A stretch of DNA of 64,000 bases, taken from the NCBI RefSeq assembly GCF_022870865.1, contig NZ_CP091508.1:806001-870000 (forward strand). Reading direction: 5' to 3'. Below are positions 46,168-54,776 of the stretch, in pieces (the stretch's first letter is position 1; each line of letters begins with the position of its first letter). The DNA is from Uruburuella testudinis (GTDB lineage Bacteria; Pseudomonadota; Gammaproteobacteria; Burkholderiales; Neisseriaceae). Below the pieces are notes generated by a model. That model worked only from the letters and a program-made list of their open reading frames with translations, was not told where the DNA came from and did not search any database. The translations under genes were made by a program, and so were the position numbers.

Positions 46168-47099
46168 TAGGGCATTTGAAAGTGACAGCGCGCCACGGCA
46201 AAAGGTTTGTGTTCGTTGCTTTGCCAGGCTTCTACGGCGATGTTGGTGATGCGGCTGCCCTGGCGGGTGAGGATGCAGCGGGCGTAGGCGGTTTCGGCGC
46301 GGGCGGAGCGCAGATAGTCGAGTGAGAAATCAATCATTTTCGGCAATTCGTCCAGGCCGGCCTGCTCGTGCAGATAAAGTGCGGCGCAGCTTTCCATAAA
46401 GCCGCCGATCAGGCCGCCGTGCAGGGCGGGCAGAAAGATGTTGCCGATTAATTCGGGTTTGTAGGGCAGGGCATAGCAGCGGCGGCCTGCGTGATCATGC
46501 CCGCTTTGCAGGCCGATAAAGGCGGCGTAAGGCATCAGTGCTGCAACAGCGGCGCTATGGGCGGTATCGTTTGTAAAATCTGCGCCGGCGTGGCTTGCGG
46601 GGGCGGGCAGCGGGACGGAGCCGGCATTGTGGCGGTTTAAATGTTCGGCCAGCTGCTGTTGTTCGCGGCTGCCCAGCGGTGTGCGCATAAAGGTGGCGGT
46701 GCCCAGCGCAATCGGATCGCGGCTGTCGTCTTGATAGCAGCGGGTGCGCACGAAAGCCACTTGCCCGGCCAAACGGTGGCAGGTGGCGCGGGCGTAGACG
46801 GGGCGGTCGGTAAGTGCGGGATGCATATAGTCGATGCGCATGTCGAGGGTGGCGAGAATTTCGTAGTCGCTCAGGTGTGCGGCTACGGCACAGGCGGAGG
46901 CAACGTCGATGAGCGCGCAGACGGCACCGCCGTGGATGGTGGCATTGTCGCTGCGGCCGATCAGGTCGGCACGGTTGGCAATGCTCAAGACCGGGCGGCG
47001 CTGTTCGGTGCGCTCGAATTGCAAATCAATGGCGCGGCAATGCGGCAGGCTGAGATAGTGTTCGGCCAGGTGCCGGTAAACGGTGGGATTTTGCGGCAT
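46167..47099 (-). CDS. Tandem-hotdog acyl-CoA thioesterase-like protein
   Basis: 310 aa. Two PaaI-type hotdog halves: one with IHGGAVCALIDVASACAV (about 55-72), the other with LHGGLIGGFMESCAALYL (about 220-237). It should hydrolyse acyl-CoA thioesters; substrate unknown. AAGGAG is seven bases before the ATG. Its stop TAG is built from the TA flank and first G of a family A element, so the original C-terminus may have been changed. It is upstream of no other gene on its strand. Confidence 0.75.
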   Translation of the reverse strand: MPQNPTVYRHLAEHYLSLPHCRAIDLQFERTEQRRPVLSIANRADLIGRSDNATIHGGAVCALIDVASACAVAAHLSDYEILATLDMRIDYMHPALTDRPVYARATCHRLAGQVAFVRTRCYQDDSRDPIALGTATFMRTPLGSREQQQLAEHLNRHNAGSVPLPAPASHAGADFTNDTAHSAAVAALMPYAAFIGLQSGHDHAGRRCYALPYKPELIGNIFLPALHGGLIGGFMESCAALYLHEQAGLDELPKMIDFSLDYLRSARAETAYARCILTRQGSRITNIAVEAWQSNEHKPFAVARCHFQMP

Positions 47100-47170
47100 G
47101 TTTGCTCCTTTTGTGTGCGGCGGTTTTTATGGGGTGAGGCCGTCTGAAAATTGTTGGTTTGTTGGGATGA

Positions 47171-48029
47171 TTAGGGTGCCGGCGGTGTGTCTTCATGGCT
47201 GCCGGCAGCTTCTTCCACACTGTCGCTGCCGTCTTGCCGATGCACTTCGATGGCTTCAAACCCTTCTGCCTGCACGATCCGCACCAGCCCTTCTTTGGCC
47301 AATTCGAGCAGGGCGATAAAGTTGACCACCACATAAGCCGCGCCTTGTTCGGGCTTGAACAATTGGTGGAACAGGCAGCTGCCTTCGCGCAGGCGGCGCA
47401 AAATGGCGGTCATTTGTGCGCGCACGGAAAGGGCTTCGCGCACGACCTCGTGGCTGCGGGGTGTGTTTGGCGCGGGAAAGAATCGCCAGCCAGGCCTGCG
47501 TGAGGTCGGCAATCTGCACTTCGGGCAGGCGGGTTTCGGCGGCGATTTCCAGCGGCAGATAGGCCCAGGCGAAATCGCGGCCGGCACGGGGCAGGGCATC
47601 AAGGCCTTGCGCGGCCAGTTTCATTTGTTCGTAAGCCAGCAGGCGGCGCACCAGCTCGGCGCGGGGGTCGGCGGCTTCTTCGTCTTCGATGTTTTCGGGT
47701 TGCGGCAGCAGCAGCCGTGATTTGATTTCAATCAGCACGGCGGCCATCAGCAGGTATTCGGCGGCAAGGTCGAATTGGTGGGCATCCATTTGCGCAATGT
47801 AGTGCAGATATTGCTCGGTGATTTTCATCATCGGAATATCCAATACATCGATATTCTGTTTGCGGATTAAATACAGCAGCAAATCCAGCGGCCCCTGAAA
47901 GCTGTGCAGCACCACTTTGAGTGCATCGGGCGGAATAAACAAATCTTGCGGCATATCGGTAACGGGCTGGCCGAATACCCATGCCACGGCATTTTCAGAC
48001 GGCCTGTTGTCTGCGGCGGTATCGTTCAT
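47171..48029 (-). pseudogene. scpA: Segregation and condensation protein A, frameshifted
   Basis: ScpA is the kleisin of the Smc-ScpAB condensin. From ATG 48029 the frame gives a normal ScpA N-terminus (FQGPLDLLLYLIRKQNIDVLDIP) through the middle domain to about residue 190 (ILSRAKHT). The C-terminal winged helix (REALSVRAQMTAILRRL, CLFHQLFKPEQGAAYVVVNFIALLELAKEG, read in segments) continues in another frame to 47171. Removing one base from the GGGG at 47458-47461 restores a 285-aa protein. As printed, translation would end at 47256. It overlaps tcdA by ATGA. It may be a real mutation or a sequencing error. Confidence 0.8.
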
Positions 48030-48808
48030 GCGCGGCTGCCGATATGGTCGATGGCGGCTTGTGCGCAATAAAGGCCGAAGGTGGCGGTAACCAGCATGCT
48101 GGCGCCGTAACCTGCGCATGACAAGCCTTGCGGCGCGGCATCGGCGGCACAGGCACAGGCATCGGCGGTTTGCGGCGGGGTGATGTTTTCGGTGGAATAC
48201 ACGCAGGGCACGCGCATTTTTTTGGCGGTGTCGCGCGGGAAACCGTGGCGTTTGCGCAGGGTGTAGCGCAGGTTGGCCAGTAGCGGGTCGTGGGTGACGC
48301 GGCTCAAATCGGCGGTTTGGATCAGCGCCGGATTTTTCTGGCCGCCCGCGCTGCCGCTGAGCACAAACGGCTGCCGGCGGCGTACGAAATAATCGGCCAT
48401 GGCGGCTTTTACACGCACTTGGTCGATGGCATCGATAATGAAATCAAAGCCGTCTGAAAACAAGTCGGCCAGATTTTCAGGCGTTACAAAATCTTCGATT
48501 TCGGTCACTCGGCAGGCCGGGTTGATTTGCAGGATGCGCTCGTGCAGCGCTGTGACCTTGGCTTTACCGAATGCATCGGTGAGCGCGTGCAGCTGGCGGT
48601 TGACGTTGGATTCGGCCACGTTGTCCAAATCAATCAGCGTCAGGCGGCCGATGCCGGAGCGTGCCAGCGCTTCTACCGCCCAAGAGCCGACCCCGCCCAC
48701 ACCCACCACGCATACGTGTGCGGCGGCAAAACGCTGTAACGTTTCGTTGCCATATAAACGGGCAATACCGCCGAAGCGGCGGGCAGATACGGAAACGGGT
48801 TGGAACAT
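48026..48808 (-). CDS. tcdA: tRNA threonylcarbamoyladenosine dehydratase (ct6A synthase)
   Basis: 260 aa, ThiF/MoeB/E1-like fold. It cyclises t6A at position 37 of ANN-decoding tRNAs using ATP. The GVGGVGSWAVEALARSG nucleotide loop (about 36-52), LIDLDNVAESNVNRQ and the DAIDQVRVKAA segment are typical of TcdA/CsdL. It overlaps the downstream scpA start. Confidence 0.9.
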   Translation of the reverse strand: MFQPVSVSARRFGGIARLYGNETLQRFAAAHVCVVGVGGVGSWAVEALARSGIGRLTLIDLDNVAESNVNRQLHALTDAFGKAKVTALHERILQINPACRVTEIEDFVTPENLADLFSDGFDFIIDAIDQVRVKAAMADYFVRRRQPFVLSGSAGGQKNPALIQTADLSRVTHDPLLANLRYTLRKRHGFPRDTAKKMRVPCVYSTENITPPQTADACACAADAAPQGLSCAGYGASMLVTATFGLYCAQAAIDHIGSRA

Positions 48809-48899
48809 AACAAGCCTTGTGGTAAATCAAAATTAAATGAAAAAATGCTGGCAAATCGGCCAACGCGTATTATACTGCAAGCTCGTCATCAATCCCACT

Positions 48900-48975
48900 C
48901 ATACCCATTTGCACGAAATGCGTTGGCCCGCCGACTGTATGGCCGCTGCTTTGTACGCTGATTTTGTGAATGGGG
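48900..48975. repeat. Correia-like short element (family B)
   Basis: CATACCCATTTGCACGAAATGCG ... GCTGATTTTGTGAATGGGG in the divergent tcdA/uspA region; 76 bp. Confidence 0.6.
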
Positions 48976-49023
48976 AGCACACCAGTCTGAGCCATTGCGG
49001 CCGGGTTAAAAAGGAGAACAGAG

Positions 49024-49488
49024 ATGTATAAACATTTAGTTGTGGCCGTTGACGGCAGTGCGACTTCCCTCAATGCATTGAAACACGCTGCCGGCCTGGC
49101 CAGCATCGGCGGCACTCAGCTCACGCTGGTGCATGTGGCCAATCCTGCCGAATACATGGCATTGGCGCCGGAATTTCTGCAACATGAAAGCTACGAAGCC
49201 GCCGCTGTGGCGCAAGGCAACGAAGTGCTCGATTTTGCTGAAAAAAGCGCTCAAGCGCAAGGCGTGCAAACTGTTCAGAAACATCTGCTGGTGGCCAACA
49301 AAGGCGCGCGCGAAATGGCGCAGGAGCTGGTGGATTATGCCGACGAGCAAGGTGCCGACCTGCTGGTGTTGGGCACCCACGGCCGCACCGGCCTGATGCA
49401 CCTTTTGATGGGCAGCTTCGCCGAAACCGTGATGCGCCAAAGCCATCTGCCGCTGCTGGTTATCCGCAGCGAAGATGAAGAAGAGTAA
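49024..49488 (+). CDS. uspA: Universal stress protein A family
   Basis: 154 aa, single Usp domain. VAVDGSATSLNAL (6-18) and the ATP-binding GTHGRTGLMHLLMGSFAE (G-2x-G-9x-G-S, about 119-136) are present, so it is probably a nucleotide-binding Usp. AAGGAGAACAGAG gives a strong ribosome site. Its terminator is the pair at 49514-49547. Confidence 0.92.
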   Translation: MYKHLVVAVDGSATSLNALKHAAGLASIGGTQLTLVHVANPAEYMALAPEFLQHESYEAAAVAQGNEVLDFAEKSAQAQGVQTVQKHLLVANKGAREMAQELVDYADEQGADLLVLGTHGRTGLMHLLMGSFAETVMRQSHLPLLVIRSEDEEE

Positions 49489-49513
49489 ACCGGCAGCGTG
49501 TCTGCGATAGGTT

Positions 49514-49547
49514 TGAGGCTGTCTGAACATTGTTTCAGACGGCCTCA
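49514..49547. terminator. uspA terminator
   Basis: TGAGGCTGTCTGAAACA-type arms: GAGGCTGTCTGAA and TTCAGACGGCCTC with one G-T pair. Confidence 0.65.
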
Positions 49548-49593
49548 TGTTTATTGTTGTGCCGTAAACATCGGTGGAAATAGCGCCGCATTG

Positions 49594-49807
49594 TATCGTG
49601 AAATGAATTCAAAAGTGCTACATCTTGTTTGCACTAAAAGCACATCTGCTGTGTTAAAAAGCCTCGCAAGATGCACAATCTTGCTGTGTTTTTTGTCTTA
49701 CATCTGTGCTTTTATCACAAAAAATCTGAGTCATTCTGAATGGTTAGGGCGCTCCAGCTGTCTTGCCTGCGGCATGCTGCCTTGTATCATTTCTTTCTTC
49801 CACTATA
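49594..49807. repeat. Correia-like element (family D) split by a family A element
   Basis: Left end TATCGTGAAATGAATTCAAAAGTGC, right end GCATGCTGCCTTGTATCA...TTCTTCCACTATA; a degenerate family A copy (about 49634-49756) lies between. Confidence 0.6.
49634..49756 (+). repeat. Fold-back element, family A (degenerate copy 9, left end lost)
   Basis: AGCACATCTGCTG, GCCTCGCAAGATGCACAATCTTGC and the type II right half (CTTTTATCACAAAAAATCTGAGTCATT). Ends GGTTAGGGCGC. Confidence 0.65.
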
Positions 49808-49832
49808 GTTGCCGTGCGGCAACTGGCCGAAA

Positions 49833-50666
49833 CTATAATGTTGCCAGGCGGCGCAGGGTTTCGGGTGTGGTGGTGGGCAGGTTGAAATATTCCAGATAGG
49901 CGGGAATCTGCTCAAACAGCATGTCGGTGCCGACTTGAAGGCGGCAGCCGATGGCGGCGGCGGCGCGCAAAAAAGGTGTCATTTCTTCCTGCAACACCAC
50001 TTCGCCGACAAAAGTGTGCGGCGACAGGTGTGAGACATCAGTTGGCAGGGCATCGCCGGCATACATGCCCAGCGGCGTGGCGTTGACCACCAAATCGAAG
50101 CCTGCCACATCGTTGTGGCCGTGTTGTACCTGCAAGGCGGGGTAATGTTGTTTCAGACGGCCTGCCAATGCGGCAGCGGTGCCGTTGCGGTTGTCAAACA
50201 ACATCAAGCTGCCGGCACCGGCTGCCGCCAGCGAGGCGGCAATGGCCGAGCCGACGCCGCCGCAACCGATCACCAGTGCGGATTTTCCTGCTGCGTCGAA
50301 GCCTTTGCGGCGGATACCGCGTACAAACCCCTCGCCGTCAAACATGTCGCCTTCCAGCCGGCCGTCTGCCCCTAAGCGCACGGCGTTACAGGCGCCGGCG
50401 ATTTGTGCGGTGGCGGAGGCGCGGTCGACCAGATTTAAGGTGCTGACTTTGTGCGGCATGGTAATCAGCGCGCCGGCGGTGTTGAGGTTGCCGAAAACGG
50501 CGCGCAGAAAAGCCGGGTAGTTGCTGCTTTGGCAGGCAAACGGCACCACCACGGCATTGATGCCGGCTTGTTGGAAATAGGGGTTGTAAATCATCGGTGA
50601 TTTGAAAGTTTGCGTGGGGTAGCCGATGTGGGCAATCACGCGGGTGAGGCCGTTAATCATGGGCAT
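49833..50666 (-). CDS. Shikimate-dehydrogenase-family protein (AroE-like, divergent)
   Basis: 277 aa from ATG 50666 (MPMINGLTR; ATG 50660 also possible). The AroE pattern is visible: KSPMIYN near the N-terminus, LITMPHK with the catalytic Lys, GDMFDGEGF with the catalytic Asp (usual GDNTDGxGF), a Rossmann loop VIGCGGVGSAIAASL and C-terminal GTDMLFEQ. The substitutions suggest one of the AroE-like paralogue groups rather than the housekeeping AroE. It begins 5 bp after the stop of a GST-family gene on the same strand, implying co-transcription. Confidence 0.78.
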   Translation of the reverse strand: MPMINGLTRVIAHIGYPTQTFKSPMIYNPYFQQAGINAVVVPFACQSSNYPAFLRAVFGNLNTAGALITMPHKVSTLNLVDRASATAQIAGACNAVRLGADGRLEGDMFDGEGFVRGIRRKGFDAAGKSALVIGCGGVGSAIAASLAAAGAGSLMLFDNRNGTAAALAGRLKQHYPALQVQHGHNDVAGFDLVVNATPLGMYAGDALPTDVSHLSPHTFVGEVVLQEEMTPFLRAAAAIGCRLQVGTDMLFEQIPAYLEYFNLPTTTPETLRRLATL

Positions 50667-50671
50667 ACCGT

Positions 50672-51268
50672 TCAGACAATATCGCCGATGGTGGCGGGTT
50701 GGCAGGCTTCCAGCGCTTCGGGATTGGTTTGCCGGATAAAGGGCAGCTGTTCGAAAGCCGCTACGGCTTGCTGGGTGTCGGCTCGGGCATGGGCGCTGAA
50801 AATTTCGGGATAACGCAATTTTAACGTCAGCAGGCAGATGCCGAGCATCACTTGCGGCCATTCGCGGCCGGCGGCGTGAAAAGCGGGCGCCAGCGGCAGC
50901 GCGCGGGCAACGGCTTTGAGATTGCGCTGAATCAGAAAATGCTCACGGTTTTCGCCGGCTTTTTTCTCCAGCCGGAAAGCATTAATGGTGTTGTCGAGCA
51001 GTGCGGTAGCATAGCCGATGATGCTTAATTCGGCGGCGTTTGATGTTTGCGGGGCGAGGTATTGGCAAATCAGCAGGCTGTTGTAGATGACTTCGCCGCT
51101 GTCGGTTATCAACACCGGAATCTGGCCGAAAGGGTTTTGCGCTTCGAGCTCGGGCGGATTCTGCCACGGATCGATGAAGGTGAGTTGTAAATCGTTGCGG
51201 CCGAGCAGCCAGGCGCGGGTGATGCAGAGGCGGCCGTAGGGCGAGGCGTTGCTGGTGTAAAGTTGCAT
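50672..51268 (-). CDS. Glutathione S-transferase-family protein
   Basis: 198 aa. The N-terminal thioredoxin-like domain has SNASPYGRLC (active Ser/Tyr region), NPFGQIPVLI with the cis-Pro and GEVIYNSLLICQYL (glutathione-binding SNAIL-like motif). A helical C-terminal domain follows (about 85-198). It probably conjugates or reduces with glutathione. It is upstream of the AroE-like gene in one unit. Confidence 0.88.
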   Translation of the reverse strand: MQLYTSNASPYGRLCITRAWLLGRNDLQLTFIDPWQNPPELEAQNPFGQIPVLITDSGEVIYNSLLICQYLAPQTSNAAELSIIGYATALLDNTINAFRLEKKAGENREHFLIQRNLKAVARALPLAPAFHAAGREWPQVMLGICLLTLKLRYPEIFSAHARADTQQAVAAFEQLPFIRQTNPEALEACQPATIGDIV

Positions 51269-51322
51269 GGAAGTGCTCCTTTGGGCGGATGGGGTTTGAT
51301 TGTAGCACTTTCGGGCATGAAA

Positions 51323-51356
51323 AATGCCGCTCTTTTAAAAGCGGCATTTTTTTTGC
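51323..51356. terminator. rpsO terminator (bidirectional)
   Basis: AAAAATGCCGCT...AGCGGCATTTTT with Ts on both strands; not an uptake-sequence hairpin. It lies between rpsO and the GST gene. Confidence 0.85.
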
Positions 51357-51365
51357 ATAAACAAA

Positions 51366-51635
51366 TTATTTACGCAGACCCAAGCGGGTAATCACATTGC
51401 GGTAAGTGTCCGGCTGGGTGCGGCGCAGGTAGGCCAACAGGCGGCGGCGTTGGCTAACCATTTTCAACAGGCCGCGACGGCTGTGATGGTCTTTAGCGTT
51501 GGCTTTGAAGTGGGGGGTCAGGTCATTGATGCGGAAAGTCAGCAATGCGATTTGCACTTCAGAAGAGCCGGTGTCGCCTTCTTTGCGTTGGAAATCTTTA
51601 ACGATTTGCGCTTTTTGTTCTACGGTTAATGCCAT
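51366..51635 (-). CDS. rpsO: 30S ribosomal protein S15
   Basis: 89 aa, exact family length, from ATG 51635 ([12 protein letters not shown]). It binds 16S rRNA helices 20-22 early in assembly. [14 protein letters not shown] and [17 protein letters not shown].. are the conserved core. The frame continues upstream into the leader, where no start is needed. GGAG-like text precedes the ATG. Confidence 0.97.
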   Translation of the reverse strand: MALTVEQKAQIVKDFQRKEGDTGSSEVQIALLTFRINDLTPHFKANAKDHHSRRGLLKMVSQRRRLLAYLRRTQPDTYRNVITRLGLRK

Positions 51636-51928
51636 TTTTAAAACTCCGAAAATAAATGCCTTGCGGCGGACAAGTTTGCCAAGCCTCAACCTGTGCAAAC
51701 TCCTGTATCCGTTTGAATGCATCAAACGAATCGCGAATTATGCCATAAGTTGCGGCAGTTTGCACGTTTTGCCGCAGGTTTTTCGGGCAGGTGTGGTAAG
51801 GCCGTCTGAAAAGGGCGTTGAAGCGTTTCAGACGGCTGCAAAAGGTTTTGCGGAGTGTCTCACTTCACTCACACTGTATAACGGCTTCATGAAGGGCTTG
51901 CGCTGCCGGAGAGTTTGGGAACGGATGT
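51636..51928. other. rpsO leader and truB-rpsO gap
   Basis: A minus-strand CATAAT near 51747-51742 is a possible -10 for rpsO with a ~100-nt leader. An uptake-sequence pair (51798-51836) may terminate truB. Confidence 0.45.
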
Positions 51929-52843
51929 TTACGCCGCAGTATTCATCAGCCGCACGGCTTTCAGACGGCCTTGCTCGGCCTGATAATCTGCCAAGCCGAT
52001 AAATTCGCCGCTCTCGGCATACACGCGAATCGGGGTGTCGGCGGGCATATCGGCATGGAGGGCGGGTTGTTGGCCGAATTTCAGCATTTTCACCGCTTCA
52101 TCGCCCAGCGTGATTGGCGGCAGGTGTTGCACCAAAACATCGCAAGGCAGCAGGAGGGCATCGCGTTCGGCTTCGCTGAGCGCTTCGATCGCTTCGAGGG
52201 TGTGGCTTTGGGCGATGGTAAAGCCGGCGGTTTCGGTGCGGCGCAGGGCGGTAAGGTGGGCGAAGGTGTGGATGTGTTTGGCGATGTCTTCGCTGAGGGT
52301 GCGGATGTAGGTGCCTTTGCTGCAACGCACGTCAATCACGGCTTGCGGTGCGGCAAATTCGCGGATGTCGATTGAATAAATGGTGATATTGCGCGCTTTG
52401 CGTTCGATAACGATGCCTTTGCGGGCGTATTCGTAAAGCGGTTTGCCTTCGTGTTTGAGGGCGGAAAACATCGGCGGCACTTGGCGGATGGCGCCGGTAA
52501 GCGCTTGGCAGGCCGTCTGAAATTCTTCGAGGGCAATGTCGGAGCGGGCGGTGTCGATAATTTCGCCCTCAGCATCGCCCGTGCTGCTGGCTTCACCGAG
52601 CTTGAGGGTGGCGGTGTAGGCTTTGTCGGCATTGAGCAGGTATTGGGCGAATTTGGTGGCTTCGCCGAAGCACACGGGCAAGAGGCCGGTGGCGAGCGGG
52701 TCGAGCACGCCGGTGTGGCCGGCTTTTTCGGCGCGGTAGAGGCGGCGGGCTTTTTGTAATGCGGTGTTGCTCGACAGCCCTTGCGGTTTGTCGAGCAGCA
52801 GCACGCCGTTTACGGGGCGTTTGGGGTGTTTGGGTGTGTTCAT
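51929..52843 (-). CDS. truB: tRNA pseudouridine(55) synthase
   Basis: 304 aa. It makes pseudouridine 55 in the tRNA T-loop. GVLLLDKPQGLSSN (13-26), the catalytic GVLDPLATGLLP (Asp about 48) and YEYARKGI are present, with a C-terminal PUA-like region. rbfA lies upstream on the same strand, 48 bp away, with an uptake-sequence hairpin (52851-52881) between. Confidence 0.96.
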   Translation of the reverse strand: MNTPKHPKRPVNGVLLLDKPQGLSSNTALQKARRLYRAEKAGHTGVLDPLATGLLPVCFGEATKFAQYLLNADKAYTATLKLGEASSTGDAEGEIIDTARSDIALEEFQTACQALTGAIRQVPPMFSALKHEGKPLYEYARKGIVIERKARNITIYSIDIREFAAPQAVIDVRCSKGTYIRTLSEDIAKHIHTFAHLTALRRTETAGFTIAQSHTLEAIEALSEAERDALLLPCDVLVQHLPPITLGDEAVKMLKFGQQPALHADMPADTPIRVYAESGEFIGLADYQAEQGRLKAVRLMNTAA

Positions 52844-52850
52844 AAGCGGG

Positions 52851-52881
52851 CAAGGCCGTCTGAAAGGTTCAGACGGCCTTT
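52851..52881. terminator. Uptake-sequence hairpin between rbfA and truB
   Basis: CAAGGCCGTCTGAA and TTCAGACGGCCTTT with AGG between. It may only attenuate, since both genes are usually co-transcribed. Confidence 0.55.
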
Positions 52882-52890
52882 ATGATTGGT

Positions 52891-53262
52891 TTAATCTTCG
52901 ATCGGCTTTTCTTGTGCCACTTCGTCAATCAGGTGGGAAATGCTCATGCCGCGCGCCACCGATTCGTCGTATTCGAAATGCAGCTCGGGTGTGCGGAATA
53001 CGGTGATGCGTTTGGATAATTCGCTGCGCAAAAAGCCTTTGGCGTGTTCGAGCGCTTCGGCGGTCACTTCGCGGGTGGAATCGTCGAGCACGGTGTAGTA
53101 AACGGTGGCGTGGCTGTAGTCGCGGGTGACTTCTACATCGTTGATGGTGATGAAGCCGGCACGCGGATCTTTCAGTCCGGTGCGGATCAGCTCGGCCAGC
53201 TCGCGCATCACTTGTTCTTTGACACGGTCGACGCGGGCGTAGCCGCGGGCGGGTTTTCGCAT
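52891..53262 (-). CDS. rbfA: 30S ribosome-binding factor A
   Basis: 123 aa from ATG 53262 (MRKPARGYARVDRV). A KH-type domain assists late 16S rRNA maturation and cold adaptation. VKEQVMRELAELI, DPRAGFITINDVEVTRDYSHA (split) and LRSELSKRI are typical. The open frame upstream runs through a family A element and is not coding. GGAAAC lies just before the ATG. Confidence 0.96.
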   Translation of the reverse strand: MRKPARGYARVDRVKEQVMRELAELIRTGLKDPRAGFITINDVEVTRDYSHATVYYTVLDDSTREVTAEALEHAKGFLRSELSKRITVFRTPELHFEYDESVARGMSISHLIDEVAQEKPIED

Positions 53263-53288
53263 GGTGTTTCCTTTTATGATATTGTGGT

Positions 53289-53312
53289 GCCGTCTGAAAG
53301 TTTTCAGACGGC
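53289..53312. terminator. Uptake-sequence hairpin upstream of rbfA
   Basis: GCCGTCTGAAA and TTTCAGACGGC around GTT... a short-loop stem. Confidence 0.55.
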
Positions 53313-53329
53313 TTATATGCTTATATATA

Positions 53330-53483
53330 GTGCTGACGTTGTTTATGAGGGAATTTTTGCCGCTGAAAATGCAGATGCCAGGTAAAAAATGCAGCAAGCG
53401 TGGATATCTTACGCGACTTTTTAACCCGACAGATGCGTTTTCTGGGGCAAAATGCACCCATCAATCGAATGGTCAGAACACCC
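53330..53483 (-). repeat. Fold-back element, family A (copy 10, reversed, degenerate)
   Basis: On the minus strand it reads GGGTGTTCTGACCATTCGATTGATGGG ... TTCCCTCATAAACAACG (given here as ends only), TA at 53484-53485. It lies between rbfA and the oxidoreductase gene. Confidence 0.7.
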
Positions 53484-53592
53484 TAGTGTTTGAATGGAAG
53501 CCATTATAACTGTTTTTCGGGGCTTTCGGGCGGACGGAAATCGGAGTAGCCTGATGCCTGATGTTGATGAAATTTTATTTCGGAGTAAAACA

Positions 53593-54636
53593 ATGACCAA
53601 ACAAATCCGCGTGGGGCTGGCCGGTTTCGGTATGTCGGCACAGGTATTTCATTTGCCGTTTTGGGCGGCTGACGGCCGTTTTACGGTTACGCGTGTGTTT
53701 GAGCGCAGCGGCAGCCGGGCGGCGGAGCAATTGCCGCAGGCGCAAACGGTGCGTGAGTTTGCCGGTTTGCTGGCCGATGATGTGGATTTGGTGGTGATTA
53801 CTACGCCCAACCAAACTCATTTCGAGCTGGCCGGGCAGGTTTTGCAGGCGGGCAAGCATGTGGTGGTGGAAAAGCCGCTTTGTGCCGCGGCGGCTGAGGC
53901 GCGTGAGCTGGCGGCATTGGCCGAAGCGCAAAATGTGGTGCTGACCGTGTATCAAAGCCGCCGTTGGGACAGCGCGCCGCTCACCGCCAAAAAGCTGCTG
54001 GCGGCCGATATGTTGGGTGAGGTGGTGGATTGCGACATCCGCTTCGAGCGTTATGCGGCGGGGCTGAACAAGAAACGTTGGAAAGAAACCGGCGGGCCTG
54101 GCGTGGGGCTGGTGTATGACTTGGGCGTGCATCTGGCCGATATGGCGGTGGATTTGTTCGGTATGCCGTCTGAACTTTATGCCGATGTGCGCCATCAGCA
54201 TGAGGGGGCGCTGAGCGATGATTATTTTCAAATCCAGCTTTACTATGCCGACGGTAAAAAAGTGTGTTTGACCGCAGGGAAATATGTGCGCGAAGCCGGG
54301 CCGTTTTTCAGCCTGCACGGCAAGCGCGGCTCCTATGTGAAATACGGAGCCGACAATCAGGAGCCGCTGCTGTTGGCGGGTGCGTCGGTGAAAAGCGGCT
54401 GGAACCGCGAGCCGGAAAGCGAATGGGGCATATTGAATACGGAAGTCAACGGTATGCACGTGAGAAGCCGTGTGGAAAGCGTGCCCGGAGATTATGGGGC
54501 GTTTTACCGCAATTTATATGATGTTTTAACCGGCAAGGCGGATTTGGCGGTGACGCCGGACCAAGCGGCGCAGGTGCTTGATTTGTTGGAGAAAGTGTAT
54601 CAGAGTGCCGAGCTTGGGGCGCGGGTAAAGCTGTAA
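53593..54636 (+). CDS. Gfo/Idh/MocA-family NAD(P)-dependent oxidoreductase
   Basis: 347 aa from ATG 53593. N-terminal Rossmann GLAGFGMSAQVFHLPF (7-22), the family motif EKPLC (about 95-99) and DLGVHLADMAVDLFG with the catalytic His. It resembles the YdgJ-type oxidoreductases; sugar or inositol-like substrates are typical of the family, but none is indicated here. It stands alone between repeats. Confidence 0.83.
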   Translation: MTKQIRVGLAGFGMSAQVFHLPFWAADGRFTVTRVFERSGSRAAEQLPQAQTVREFAGLLADDVDLVVITTPNQTHFELAGQVLQAGKHVVVEKPLCAAAAEARELAALAEAQNVVLTVYQSRRWDSAPLTAKKLLAADMLGEVVDCDIRFERYAAGLNKKRWKETGGPGVGLVYDLGVHLADMAVDLFGMPSELYADVRHQHEGALSDDYFQIQLYYADGKKVCLTAGKYVREAGPFFSLHGKRGSYVKYGADNQEPLLLAGASVKSGWNREPESEWGILNTEVNGMHVRSRVESVPGDYGAFYRNLYDVLTGKADLAVTPDQAAQVLDLLEKVYQSAELGARVKL

Positions 54637-54742
54637 GCCGGGGCGGGGCTGGCATCTGAATATTGTTTCAGACGGCCTGAAGGCTGTGTTGCCCGTTGTC
54701 TGACGGGGGGGGTGAGCTGCACTGTGTTTTGTTTTGATTTTA

Positions 54743-54776
54743 ATGAGGCCGTCTGAAGCTTTTCAGACGGCCTCGT
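54743..54776. terminator. Oxidoreductase terminator
   Basis: GAGGCCGTCTGAAGC and GCTTTTCAGACGGCCTC; the spacing to the gene is 107 bp, with a single uptake sequence (54668-54679) before it. Confidence 0.65.
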
